From: Dendrocalamus latiflorus
Taxonomy: Eukaryota > Streptophyta > Magnoliopsida > Poales > Poaceae
DNA: 64,000 nt
Direction of reading: 5' to 3'
NCBI GenBank assembly: GCA_017311315.1
Contig: CM029632.1
Coordinates: 12,733,014-12,797,013 of the forward strand
Shown here: positions 1-10,145 of the stretch, one piece after another
Layout: every line of letters begins with the position of its first letter
Numbering within the stretch: the stretch's first letter is position 1
Position numbers and translations under genes: made by a program
The notes under the pieces: model-generated
Database searches by the model: none
What the model was told of the DNA's origin: nothing
The model's input: only the letters and a program-made list of their open reading frames with translations

Positions 1-491
1 GTCAATAAACACCATGTGAAAGTCCTTGTGCTCCCTATATCTCTCCATCAACTATTGTAGCAAGAAAATCGCCTCTGTGGTCGACCTTCCAGGCATAAAA
101 CTAAATTGATTTGTCACGTTAGTCACTATTCTTAAACAGTGCTCAATCACTCGCTCCCAAAGCTTCATTGTGTGGCTCATGAGCTTAATTTCTCTATAAT
201 TAGTACAACTTTGAATGTCTCCTTTATTTTTGAAAATTGGTACTAATGTGCTCCTCCGTCACTCGTTTGGCATCTTGTTCAAACCTAAAAATGCATTTGA
301 ACAAATTAGTTAGCCAAAGAATCACCACTTCTCCTAGGCATTTCCACACTTCAATAGGGATGTTATCAGGCCCCAACGCCTTACCCACTTTCATCCTTTT
401 TAAGGCCTCTCTTAGTTCTGACTCCTGGAGTCGCCGAACAAACCGTATATTGGCGTCGTTAAAAGCATCATCCAGTTCAATTGGTGGGTGA
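1..491 (-). pseudogene. LINE (non-LTR retrotransposon) reverse transcriptase remnant
   Basis: Read on the minus strand from about 475 to 1, two frames encode the finger and palm part of a plant L1-type reverse transcriptase. The first part contains the KAxGPDxIPxEVWK signature, and after a frameshift near 230-240 comes the NYRxIxLMSHTMKLWERV block followed by QFSFMPGRSTTEAIFLLQ and MERYRE. At least one frameshift and one in-frame stop (in the LLQ-stop-LMERYRE stretch) show it is dead. The fragment runs off the left edge of the window, so the YxDD active-site part would lie outside. This is family recognition from the translated motifs; the exact LINE clade is not assigned. Confidence 0.85.
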
Positions 492-1438
492 AAAGTTTGT
501 TTTGCCCCTATCAGTTGGTGGAGACCCTGTTTACCTCTGTCCGGTCCCCACTCTTGCTGTCCACTACTATAGACAGCGAGCTAGGGCTGCGGACAAGGGC
601 GGAGGGAGAGGGGGCTGGCAGGGGACAGGCCCCCTCATGCTTTGACAAATTTGAACTATAACCCTAAATATTTTGAGGAATATTGCTGTCATTAGCGCTA
701 CTTGGCCTCCTCATCAAATGTATAGCTTATTTGGCCCCCTCATCGCTAAATCCTGGCTCCGCCCCTAGCTGCGGCCTGCAGAACTCCGGCAAAGACACGC
801 ATATGTGTGCTCCCAGGTATTTCGAATCCATTTGTCGAGGGTTAGAGACAACGGGGACGACGACGGCTGCTGGGACGGCACAGGACAAAGGCGGCGGTTG
901 AGGAGAGAAAAGCTCACCTGCGGCTAACTCCGACGGTGATGAGAAGCAAGCTAGCGCTTGCATGAGCATTGCATTGGAAAGTGGATGCCAAGGGTGGTAG
1001 TGTCTTGGCCAGGGACGGCCTAAGGAGCATTGGTAACATTGGCCTCCATGGCACGGTGGAGATGCTCGCTGCTGGTAGCCTCCGACGACGGAGCGGTTCC
1101 AGCACAGGCTCAGCAAGCTTTAGGGCATTAGGGTGGAGGTGGTGACGCGGTCAACTCGAACGGAGGTGCACTGAGATAGCGGATCGGCATGCAGGGCGGT
1201 GTCGGGAGGACTCGTTGTGGCGTGGCCCACCGACAGGGGTGTTCTTGGCGATGGGGAAGAAGAGAGTGTGAGGCCGAGTGAACTGTGGCAGGAGGTGGCT
1301 AGGGGAGCATGGCCGTTGGAAGGCAGCGGTGGGAGTGAAGCTAGGGAAGGCGGCCATGGCAAGCAAGACAAGGGGTGGGAGTTAGAAGGACGAAGAAGAG
1401 GAGGGGCATTTTGGGTACATTTACTATATTCTCTCTCC
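492..1438. other. Intergenic stretch without a recognisable gene
   Basis: About 950 bases between the LINE remnant and the left target-site copy of the second LINE. Bases 600-770 look repeat-like (a stretch about 'tggcccccctcat' and 'ggctccgcccc'). Bases 780-1430 are GC-rich and give overlapping open frames on both strands, none of which resembles a protein I know. I see no splice-supported gene. If the neighbouring lipase has a distant last exon it is not visible here. Confidence 0.5.
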
Positions 1439-1456
1439 AAGAATCAAGATAATATT
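1439..1456 (+). repeat. Left 18-bp target-site duplication of the truncated LINE
   Basis: AAGAATCAAGATAATATT here is identical to 7402-7419. It flanks a 5'-truncated LINE and everything later inserted in it. It is followed directly by a short T run (to 1461), which is the poly(A) end of the LINE on the minus strand. Confidence 0.9.
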
Positions 1457-1661
1457 TTTTTGACAAGAAACCCGACGGGAGGCCTGTAGGGTGTAATTAA
1501 AATATAAGAAATAAGAGGTTTATGTACAAGAAGAAAAAAGAAAAAAGAGAATGTACAACCCACACGGGGGCAATTAACTAATGAAATCTAGCCAGGTAAA
1601 GATGGGAGATTTAAATTGTTCTTTCACTCTAAACACATGTAGAGTGAGCTCTTGTTTGAAG

Positions 1662-1666
1662 AGGAG
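1662..1666 (+). repeat. Left 5-bp TSD (AGGAG) of copia element
   Basis: AGGAG precedes the 5' LTR and is repeated at 7101-7105 after the 3' LTR. Confidence 0.93.
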
Positions 1667-1874
1667 TGTTAGACAGATACCTGCCTTATGCGTGATATGG
1701 GCCCTGCCTTATGGCAGCTGGACTCTTCTTTGGTTGATTAGAGATAGGAGAGGAGATCTTGTCCGGTTCTGTTTCTATAGACCTACCCAAGATCTCCTCA
1801 CCTCTGTATATATACATGTACCCTTATATCTCAATCAATCTATCCATTGTTCCACGCAATATCAATTGCTTACA
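1667..1874 (+). repeat. 5' LTR of copia element
   Basis: Starts TGTTAGACAG and ends TTGCTTACA. A TATATATA box lies at about 1806-1814, a plausible promoter for the genomic RNA. It is identical to the 3' LTR except for one transition. Confidence 0.95.
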
Positions 1875-1886
1875 TGGTATCAGACG
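1875..1886 (+). promoter_or_regulatory. Primer-binding site, initiator tRNA-Met type
   Basis: TGGTATCAGACG follows the 5' LTR directly and matches the common plant PBS TGGTATCAGAGC at its first ten bases, so minus-strand synthesis is presumably primed by initiator tRNA-Met. Confidence 0.85.
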
Positions 1887-2059
1887 TCTGGGTATTCCCC
1901 GACTCCTTTTTTTCTCCGCCCAGCGTGCCTCCTCAGGCGCTGCTTCTCGATCTTCCTTCCGCTGCCTAAGCGCGCCGCCGCCGGCGCTGCTTCTCGCGTG
2001 CCTCTCGTGCCGCACCCGTCCCTACCCAGCGATCTCTCGCTGCTCTGCTCCGATCCTTC

Positions 2060-5000
2060 ATGGACGGAACTCCCCCCTCCTCCCCACCTGCCGTTTTGGC
2101 TGCCGCCGCCGCCAAAGCTCCTCTCACCGGCGACACCGACGATCGCGCTGCGCGCCTCCGCCAAGCACAGGCGATACGCGAGGTGGCGCTCGCCCGCGCC
2201 CTTGAGGCTGAGCGAGAGGCGGCCGCCGCGGCCCAGGAGCGCGACAACGCGGCCGCCCGCGCTCGTGATGCCCTTGCTCGCGCGGCTCGTGCGCGCGCCG
2301 CCGCTGCACCTCCTCCCCAAGACGACGACGACGGCGCATCCCACATCTCCGGCATCGGTTCCCCACGCAACATTCATGACGCCATGCTCCTCCATGAAGC
2401 CGCTGCTGTCCTCAATCTCCACGCACAAGCCGTTGCCGTGCAGAACATCCGCTCTCTTGTCCCGCTCGTCCTCGACCTCAAGTCCAGCAACTACAACCGC
2501 TGGCGCGAGGCCTTCCTCCTCACGGTGGGCAAATTTTCCCTGCAGGACCATGTCCTCTCTGACATCCATACCCCCGATCATCCTGATTGGGCACGTATGG
2601 ATTGCGTGGTTCGCTCCTGGATCTTCGGTACCATCTCCACCAATCTCGTCGACACTGTGATGGTCCGCGGTGCTACTGCCCGTGCTACTTGGCTGGCTGT
2701 CGAAACCCAGTTTCTTGGCAACAGGGAAACTCGGGCCCTCTACCTCGACGCCGAGTTTCGTAACTTCGTCCAGGGGGACCTCTCCATCACCGAGTATTGC
2801 CAGCGCTTCAAATCCATGGCGGACGTCCTTGCCGACCTGGGTGAGTTTGTTTCGGATCACACCCTTGTCCTCAACTTGCTCCGTGGTCTCAACGAGCGGT
2901 ACGCCTCCATCGGTTTGCACCTCAAGCGTGGTCGCCCCTTTCCGACTTTTCTGGAGGCGCGTTCCGATCTACTCCTGGAGGAGCTCACCCTCGCCAACAA
3001 GTCTACCTCGGCCTCTGCCTTTATTGCCTCCACCACCACCAGCGCCCCTCCACCACCGTCCCCTGCGCCTAGTGCCCCACGGCCTCCCTCGCCACAGCAG
3101 TCTTCTGGGTCCGGAGGCGCCAAACGCGGGAAGCGCGGTGGCAAACAACGCGGCTCCCAGACAGGTGGTCAGCCCTCCTCCGGCGGTTCTGGTGGTGGCT
3201 TCAAGGCAGGCGGCACCGGGGGTGGCCCGTGGCCCAGCTTCTACAATCCGTGGTCTGGCTCCATTCAGATGTGGCCTGGATCACGTCCTCCCCTGGCGCC
3301 TCTTCCCCAGGTTCGTCCTCCTCCTCCGGTGCAGCAGCATTCTCCGCCCCTGATCCAACACCAGCCGCATGCCATGCTTGCTGGAGCACAGGGCCAGCCG
3401 ACGGCTCCTCCTCCTCCTGGGTATTACAATCCGATGGTCGGGCTTCCCTCTTGGGATCAGCACTCCCTGGCGAACTCCTTCCACACCATGACGCTGCACC
3501 AGCCACCTCAGACCGAGTGGTACTTCGATTCTGGCGCCACCAATCACATGACATCTGATGCTGGTATCCTCACTCGTTCTTCTCCTCCACAACATCCTTT
3601 TCCATCGTCTATTGTTGTCGGCAATGGTCATTTACTTCCTGTTGTTTCCACCGGCTCTGCAGACCTTGCACCTTCGCTTCATCTTAATAACGTCCTTGTT
3701 TCCCCTAGCCTTATTAAGAATCTTGTTTCTGTTCGCCAATTTACAACTGACAACAATTGCTCTGTGGAATTTGACCCCTCTGGTTGCTCTGTGAAGGATC
3801 TTCCATCTCGGAGGGAGATCGTCAGGTGCAATAGCTCCGGACCCCTGTATCCGTTGCGTCTTCCGGCTTCAGCTCTCCTTGCCACCACTACCTCCCTCTG
3901 GCACTGGCGCCTTGGACATCCTGGTCATGAAGTCTTGTCTAAGCTAGCACAGTCTTCTGCCATCCCTTGTAACAAGAGTGCTAATGACACTCTTTGTCAT
4001 GCCTGTCAGTTAGGTCGTAACACTCGTCTACCCTTTCATGTGTCATCATCCCGTGCTACTCATAATTTTCAGTTAATACATTGTGACCTCTGGACATCCC
4101 CTGTTGCTAGCATTTCTGGTTACAAATATTATCTGGTTATTCTTGATGACTGTTCCCACTTTCTTTGGACATTTCCGCTACGGCTCAAATCTGATACTTT
4201 TCTCACTTTATCCAACTTTTTCTCCTACGTCGCTACGCAGTTTGGCACAACCATCCAAGGAGTTCAGTGCGACAACGGCCGCGAGTTTGACAACTCTAGC
4301 GCCCGCACGTTCTTCCTTTCTCGTGGTGTCCATCTCCGTCTATCTTGTCCCTACACCTCGCCTCAGAACGGCAAAGCTGAACGTATCATTCGCACCATCA
4401 ACAATGCGGTTCGTTCACTTTTGTTCCAGGCTAGCATTCCACCTCCTTATTGGGTCGAAGCTCTTGGCACTACAACGCATCTCCTCAATATCCTACCAAC
4501 CAAAACGCTGTCCTTTTCCACACCCCACTTCGCCCTGTTTGGCACTCCACCTTCATATGACCACCTTCGCGTTTTTGGTTGCAAGTGCTATCCCAATATT
4601 TCCGCCACCACCCCCCACAAACTCGCTCCTCGCTCGACTCTTTGTGTCTTCCTTGGCTACTCAGCTCACCATAAAGGATACCGCTGTCTTGATATTCATA
4701 GCAATCGCATCATCATATCTCGACATGTCGTCTTTGAGGAGACCTCCTTTCCCTTCGCTGAGAAGCCTTCCCTCCCTAGTCGCGAGGACTTTGACTTCCT
4801 GGCAGATTTTACTAACCCTGTGCCGGCTCCCATCGGACCGTCATTTTCCTTCTCCCCTGCAGGTCCATGTGTCGCTACCATTGCTGCTCCCCAACAGCCG
4901 CCTCCGGCTACTCCCCTGGCTTCCACAACACCGGCCGCTCCACAGCCGGTTCGAGTTGCCCAGTCGGGCACGAGCGACCCGGCTGCTCCTCAGCCACCGG

Positions 5001-5413
5001 TCCCTGGTGGCCTCCAGTCGCCAACTGGGGCTCCCTTGCAGTCTGGAGTTCAGCAGCCCAGCACGGCTGGCCAGGCATCTCCCCTCGGCCCTGGCGACCG
5101 ACCGCCTGGCACAGCTGGCCAGCGGTCTGCCCTGGCCATTCCGGACGACCGGGACTTCCGTTTCGTGTACTCTCGTCGCTCGGTTCCGCAGATATCACCG
5201 GCTGCTATCCCGGCTGCTACTGCCTCAACTCGGCTGCCTCCTGGGGCAGTTCCTGCTCCTCCTGTGACCAATCAGCATGCCATGACCACTCGTGGCAAAC
5301 TTGGTTTTCGACAGCCCGCACTTTATCATGCAACGCAACTGTCACCCGTTCCTCGGAGCTACCGCGCCGCTCTCGCTGATTCCAACTGGCGCGCTGCCAT
5401 GCAAGAAGAATAA
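2060..5413 (+). pseudogene. copia gag-pol, N-terminal part (Gag, protease, integrase), ends at premature stop
   Basis: The ATG at 2060 opens 1117 codons. Residues 1-70 are alanine/arginine-rich; 110-310 form the retrotransposon Gag domain (UBN2-like, with the FLGNRETRALYLDAEF block). Next comes a Gly/Pro-rich linker with no CCHC zinc knuckle visible. The protease motif DSGA has its Asp at residue 490. A GAG-pre-integrase region contains the LWHWRLGHPG block. The integrase core has Asp676, Asp738 and Glu774, a D,D35E spacing. A long Pro/Ser/Ala-rich linker follows and the frame stops at TAA 5411-5413, just where reverse transcriptase begins. The remaining codons continue in the same frame beyond, so this is a single nonsense mutation. 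Read-through or a polymorphic stop is possible but not shown. Confidence 0.93.
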
Positions 5414-6898
5414 TCTGCCCTCCTTGCCAACCACACATGGGATCTCGTCCCTCGGCCGTCTCGGGCAAATTTGGTAACAGGAAAGTGGGTGTTCAAGCAC
5501 AAGTTCAACGCAGACGGGTCACTTGAGCGCTACAAAGCCCGCTGGGTGCTCCGCGGCTTCACTCAGCGCCCTGGGATCGACTTTGACGAGACTTTTAGTC
5601 CCGTTGTGAAGCCAGCCACCGTGCGCACAGTGCTCTCTCTGGCCCTTTCTCGCAGTTGGCCTATTCATCAGCTCGACGTGAAGAATGCTTTCCTTCATGG
5701 GACTTTGACCGAGACAGTTTATTGCTCCCAGCCTGCTGGTTTCGAGGATCCCGCTCACCCTGATCACGTGTGTCGCCTGAATCGGTCTCTTTACGGGCTC
5801 AAACAGGCACCTCGCGCTTGGTACAGTCGCTTCGCCACTCATTTACTTCAGCTTGGATTTGTGGAAGCTAAGTCAGATACATCTCTGTTCGTCTATCATC
5901 GTGGTAATGACATCGTTTATCTCCTGCTTTATGTGGACGACATTGTTCTCACGGCTTCCTCCTCTGAGTTGCTTCGCCACACCATCGCAGCCCTTCAGCG
6001 GGAATTTTCCATGAAGGACCTTGGTGAGCTTCATCACTTTTTGGGGATGCATGTTCAGCGCACAGTTACTGGTCTTCTTCTTTCCCAGCGCCAGTACATG
6101 CTTGAGATTTTGGATCGTGCTGGTATGACTGATTGCAAGCCTTGTTCCACACCAGTCGACCTGAGTCCGAAGCTTTCTGCCGATGCTGGTGCCCCTGTTT
6201 CCGACCCCACTGATTATCGCAGTCTGGCTGGTGCTCTTCAGTACCTCACTTTCACCCGGCCCGATATTGCCTATGTTGTTCAGCAGGTTTGCCTTCACAT
6301 GCACGATCCGCGAGAACCGCACCTTGCGGCTCTTAAGCGCATCCTCCGGTACATTCGCGGCACTCTACATATGGGTTTGATCATTCGGCCTTCTTCTCAG
6401 TCTGATCTGGTGGTCTACTCCAATGCTGATTGGGCTGGATGTCCCGACACACGTAAGTCCACCTCGGGCTATGCTGTGTTCATCGGCGATAATCTAGTCT
6501 CCTGGTCATCCAAACGCCAGCACACCGTCTCGCGTTCCAGTGCAGAGGCTGAATATCGAGCTGTTGCAAATGCCGTTGCTGAAGCCACTTGGTTGCGCCA
6601 ACTCCTGTTTGAGCTGCATTCTCCTCTGCGCCGAGCTACCTTGGTATACTGCGACAACGTCAGTGCTATCTACATGTCCTCCAACCCTGTCCAGCATCAG
6701 CGCACTAAGCATGTGGAGATCGATCTCCATTTCGTACGTGAGCGCGTTGCCCTCGGTGATGTTCGGGTTCTCCATGTTCCCACATCTTCACAGTTTGCAA
6801 ATGTCTTCACCAAGGGTCTGCCTTCTGCCGTCTTCACCGAGTTCAGGTCCAGTCTGAACGTTCGATCCATCGACGATCCGACTGCGGGGGCGTGTTAG
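5414..6898 (+). pseudogene. copia pol, C-terminal part (reverse transcriptase and RNase H)
   Basis: This is the same frame as the upstream gag-pol part, after the premature TAA. It encodes the copia reverse transcriptase: the RYKARWVLRGF block, LDVKNAFLHG, LYGLKQAPRAWY and the catalytic YVDD (codons at about 5929-5940). RNase H follows, with the CPDTRKSTSGY and SSAEAEYRA blocks. In RNase H the first catalytic Asp of the usual YSDADWAG motif is Asn (AAT at 6422-6424), which should damage the active site. The frame ends with TAG at 6896-6898, inside the first bases of the 3' LTR. There is no natural ATG at its left end. It is expected to be untranslated unless the upstream stop is read through. 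Confidence 0.92.
6881..6892 (+). promoter_or_regulatory. Polypurine tract of copia element
   Basis: A short G-rich tract (CTGCGGGGGCG) lies immediately before the 3' LTR, where the plus-strand primer is expected. Confidence 0.7.
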
Positions 6899-7100
6899 AC
6901 AGATACCTGCCTTATGCGTGATATGGGCCCTGCCTTATGGCAGCTGGACTCTTCTTTGGTTGATTAGAGATAGGAGAGGAGATCTTGTCCGGTTCTGTTT
7001 CTATAAACCTACCCAAGATCTCCTCACCTCTGTATATATACATGTACCCTTATATCTCAATCAATCTATCCATTGTTCCACGCAATATCAATTGCTTACA
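6893..7100 (+). repeat. 3' LTR of copia element
   Basis: 208 bases, TG...CA, one base different from the 5' LTR. It is followed by the AGGAG target copy at 7101-7105. Confidence 0.95.
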
Positions 7101-7401
7101 AGGAGCTTCCAACTTTGCAAAGAAGAATATTGTCGATCAAAGACTTTGCCATTTGCGTTGTTTCCAGATGTGCCAAGTTCCAATAATAAATACTTCCAAA
7201 AAAAAAAGGCCAAGGGAAACTAGTACGTCCTTCTTGTATCATGCTCAAAACATCTAAGTGCAAATTCCATGATATACCTAGGATCCCCTAGCAGGACTGA
7301 CTAAATGAGCATGTGAAGAACAGATGCTTCAAGGTTTCAACAGAGTTATGACTGCAAAGAACACAAGTAACATCGTTACTTGAATTGCAATGTTTTCTTT
7401 G

Positions 7402-7419
7402 AAGAATCAAGATAATATT
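7402..7419 (+). repeat. Right 18-bp target-site duplication of the truncated LINE
   Basis: Identical to 1439-1456 over all 18 bases. It marks the 5'-truncated end of the LINE. Confidence 0.9.
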
Positions 7420-7962
7420 ATTACGACCCAATTCTTTTTGGGGTTTTTTATGGCTTGTGGCTTCGACTTATCCGGAAACTGAAACAAACGGGGCAACTTC
7501 TCCAAGCGGCTTCTCAACGGTTTCCCGAGCCCAAAACCGTGGACGCCATCTGCATCGACATCTCCGCCGTTTGGAAAAGCGCAGACAAAAGCCTTCAGCC
7601 ATAGCCAAAAGCCATGATTCTGATGTCTTCGGGTAAAGAGCCATAAAACTGCAGTGTGTTTCAATGAAGGCATAAAAACTATTGTCTACGAGCAAATGCT
7701 ACAATTTATCAATGCCATGTAGCCAATTTTGCCAAAGCACAAACAGACTAAAGCTTTGTTGCTTGCTTTTTTTAAAAAAAAACCATGATGACCGAATCCT
7801 TTCTTAAAGCATGAGAAGTCTGAATAATGAACAAACACACAGCCCTCAAGCTTCCTTTTACTAGAAGAGCATGAATAACAGGTTTATTGTTTATAGCATA
7901 AACATATCGACATGACTTAACTAATAACTAGTAGCTAACTAGCTACTATAACAAAGCACCAA
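7420..7962. other. Flank between LINE and lipase 3' end
   Basis: AT-rich DNA downstream (in the lipase direction) of the last recognisable lipase exon. The missing C-terminal lipase exon was looked for here on the minus strand and not found. Bases 7430-7650 include text resembling the ends of the grass MITEs seen elsewhere (the words 'gccataagccatgatt...'). Confidence 0.5.
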
Positions 7963-9685
7963 TTACCTGCAAAATTTCCTCTCGACGATATGATACATTC
8001 GACCAGGAGCATATAGCCTTCTAGGATCTTTAAATTTTCTTTTGTCTTGTTTAAATGTATCTCTCAAGCAAATGAGGAATAAAAAGCAGGGCAAGCTGTC
8101 CAAAGCATAAAGGCCTGGTGAAAAATTCAACCACTGCATGGAGTTTTTTACTGAAAGAAACATAGAACTACATATGCAGTTGGAGAAACTGAATGGGGAC
8201 AAATTACCAGAATATGGAACCAAAAATGTACTCCAATGGTGTTGGCGTTCTTGGTAAAAAGTCATCCTGGCAAAAGACACTGTACAGTGAGGAATGAACT
8301 TGGGAAGAGATAATAATGTAATTAGTACCGTAGATGGTAAATTTTAACATTAAAATGAGAACATAGGATTAGTTGAGTTCATGAGCTATTCACTTATACA
8401 GCATCAAACAAGACCATAATAGATATAGTAGCACAAGCAGAACCATCAATCAACATACAGAAGTTGCACAAGTAACAGCACCACAAATACCATACTACAT
8501 GGCCAGACTCATTATCCAAGTTTCTTCGAAAATACACCTTCCACCAAATAGAACTTGACATGCTGCATCCATTGAATTCACCAAACAACACGGCAAACAG
8601 GTCACGGATTGCTACCTTGCTTAGTTTCTTCTTGAATCAAACATGGCATCATCAGCTGGTATCAGCAAACCTCCTATAAACTACCTTCCTCCACAGCACA
8701 ACTCCAGCTACATGATTCCTACCGTTGTGCACAATGAAACTAGTTCATCTTTCACAGACATTCCAATCATGCCACGAGCAAAGCACATTTGAGCAAATTG
8801 TGCCCCCTCCTCTCACCCCAACCATTCCAATTGGCAAATTATTCTAAGGCAGCAAATTCAACAGCTAATTTCAAAACAGCAGGCCGTACCTGCAACACGA
8901 CGGAGTTGATCACGCCGGCGTACTTGACTGCGAGGTTGAGCGACATGCACCGGGCCGGCGCGAGTGCGTAGCACTTTATGTGGCTCCTGGGTTTGTTCCC
9001 GAACTCCCTCCGGTTGTTCACCACCAGTACCGTCATGAGCGCGGCGATTCCTGAACCCAGCGAGTGCCCTGCGAACACGAGCTTGTACTCTGGCCCGTGC
9101 TGCTGCAGCAGCTCCCGCAACGTCTCCGTCTCCCTCTCCAGTATGAACTTGGCCGCCTTGAGCAGCCCGTGGTGCACGTACCCGCCGTCGAACATCTGCA
9201 TCCCGAGCTTGTTGTCCATCAAGACCTGCAAGAAATCGACCCGTCCCTTCAAATCCCGGGCACATTCCTGCGCAATTCTCGGTTCTTGGAATCAGGGATC
9301 GCTTACGGTACAGGACCTTGTAGTCGGCGTTGCGGACGAGGTTGAGGCCGCGGACGGCGAGGATGACCTCCTTGTGGCGGTCGTCGACGTAGACGATGTA
9401 GGGCGGGCAGGCGGTGCCGACGTCGTCGTAGGTGGCCCGCTTGACGACGCAGCTGGGGTCGATGTCGGCGTAGCCGCGGCCGGGCGGCGCGAACTTGGGG
9501 TTGGAGAGGTCCGTCTCGTAGATGGCGAGGATGACGCGGCAGATGCGCGGGATGGGCTCGAAGTCGGCGGGCTCGGCCGGCGGCCAGGTCTCGCTGTCGT
9601 AGGCGCCGATGTAGGCGAGCCGCTTCCACGCCCACCGCGCGCACCCCAGGTACACCACCCACTCCAGCCCGCACGACACCGACAT
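7963..9685 (-). CDS. Class 3 lipase (alpha/beta hydrolase), 3' end missing or truncated
   Basis: Exons read as 9685-9317, 9225-8890, 8266-8208 and 8095-7967. All phases agree and give about 297 residues. The start is the ATG at 9685, opening the MSVSCGLEWVVYLGCARWAWKR N-terminus typical of the plant Lipase3_N/Lipase_3 family (often labelled calmodulin-binding heat-shock protein). The nucleophile elbow GHSLG has Ser178, and DDFLPRTPTPLE and RRLYAPGRMYH blocks follow. These enzymes are thought to hydrolyse acyl-glycerol lipids, probably membrane-associated or cytosolic. Relatives carry a further C-terminal exon with an SCN...SDH block containing the likely catalytic His; I cannot find it before the window edge. 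Reading past exon 4 meets TAA at 7965-7963 at once. The intron 1 donor is weak (GTCCTG). Confidence 0.85.
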
Positions 9686-9960
9686 GTCCGCCCCCGCGGC
9701 GCCGCGCCACCTCTGCGCCTTGGTGCGAGCTCGAAGGCGGAGGCGGAAGCGGTGGGCTTGGTTCCGTGGGGTGGGGTGGCTACGCGGCGCGGCTGGTCCG
9801 TGCGGTACTGTGGTCGTCTACCTCCGGCTGCTGCTACTGGTTTGGTCTTTGTTTTTCGGATTCCTTCCTGTATTTCTTACGGAAACCATGAGCTGGAGTC
9901 AGCGCGGCTGGCTGCCCTCCGCTTGAGGACGCTTGAGGATCGAGATAATCTTCTTAAAAA
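9686..9960 (-). promoter_or_regulatory. Lipase 5' UTR and promoter region
   Basis: A GC-rich stretch just upstream of the lipase ATG (9686-9800) that falls to AT-rich DNA by 9940. This gradient is normal for grass genes. I see no clear TATA box, so the start of transcription is not placed. Confidence 0.4.
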
Positions 9961-10145
9961 CTACTTATTTATTTTTATTATAATAACTAATTTTAAATAC
10001 AGTATCTTTTAAAACAGAATCTACAAATTAATTATGTATAAACTATAGCGACTTTATTTATATCGGTTAAAATCATACGTAAATTTCTATTACTCCGTAC
10101 TCTCTCACGAACGACCTAAAAACCATAAGTCAAAACAAAAACCAA
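9945..10145. repeat. MITE family A, partial copy
   Basis: Carries the family words 'cttaaaaactactt..., cagaatctacaaatta..., gttaaaatcatacg' and ends with 'ataagtcaaaa'. It matches, with decay, the fuller copies at 11455, 46452, 57075 and 61575. The ends are not readable. Confidence 0.6.

Larger units (their letters stand above)
1667..7100 (+). mobile_element. Near-intact Ty1/copia LTR retrotransposon, 5434 bp
   Basis: The element has two 208-bp LTRs (1667-1874 and 6893-7100), both TG...CA, flanked by a perfect AGGAG duplication. A primer-binding site follows the 5' LTR and a purine tract precedes the 3' LTR. One gag-pol reading frame runs 2060-6898 and is broken once by an in-frame TAA at 5411-5413. 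The order protease, integrase, reverse transcriptase, RNase H is copia order. The alanine/proline-rich Gag without a CCHC knuckle and the short LTRs fit the Ale/Retrofit type in grasses, an inference from general appearance. The LTRs differ at one base (G in the 5' copy, A in the 3' copy, within the CTATA(G/A)ACC block), so insertion was recent. It sits inside an older LINE. Confidence 0.96.
1457..7401 (-). mobile_element. 5'-truncated LINE (zf-RVT end), split by a copia element
   Basis: Two LINE pieces, 1457-1661 and 7106-7401, total roughly 500 bases and are interrupted by the copia insertion at 1667-7100. On the minus strand the right piece encodes the C-terminal zinc-finger part of LINE ORF2: CVLCSHNSVETLKHLFFTC followed by the FPWPFF and GTWHIWKQR blocks, the usual end of plant zf-RVT proteins. 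A TAG stop and a frameshift in the run of T codons show decay. The left piece carries the tail and ends in a seven-base T tract against the 18-bp target duplication, as expected for target-primed insertion with the 3' end on the left. The 5' truncation point is at about 7401. Confidence 0.88.

Noticed and set aside
1880..2920. 346-codon minus-strand open frame
   Set aside because: Antisense shadow of the copia gag, which has clear domain content on the plus strand.
9303..9710. Arg/His-rich minus-strand frame overlapping the lipase first exon
   Set aside because: Alternate frame of the lipase exon; the accepted frame continues through three further exons.
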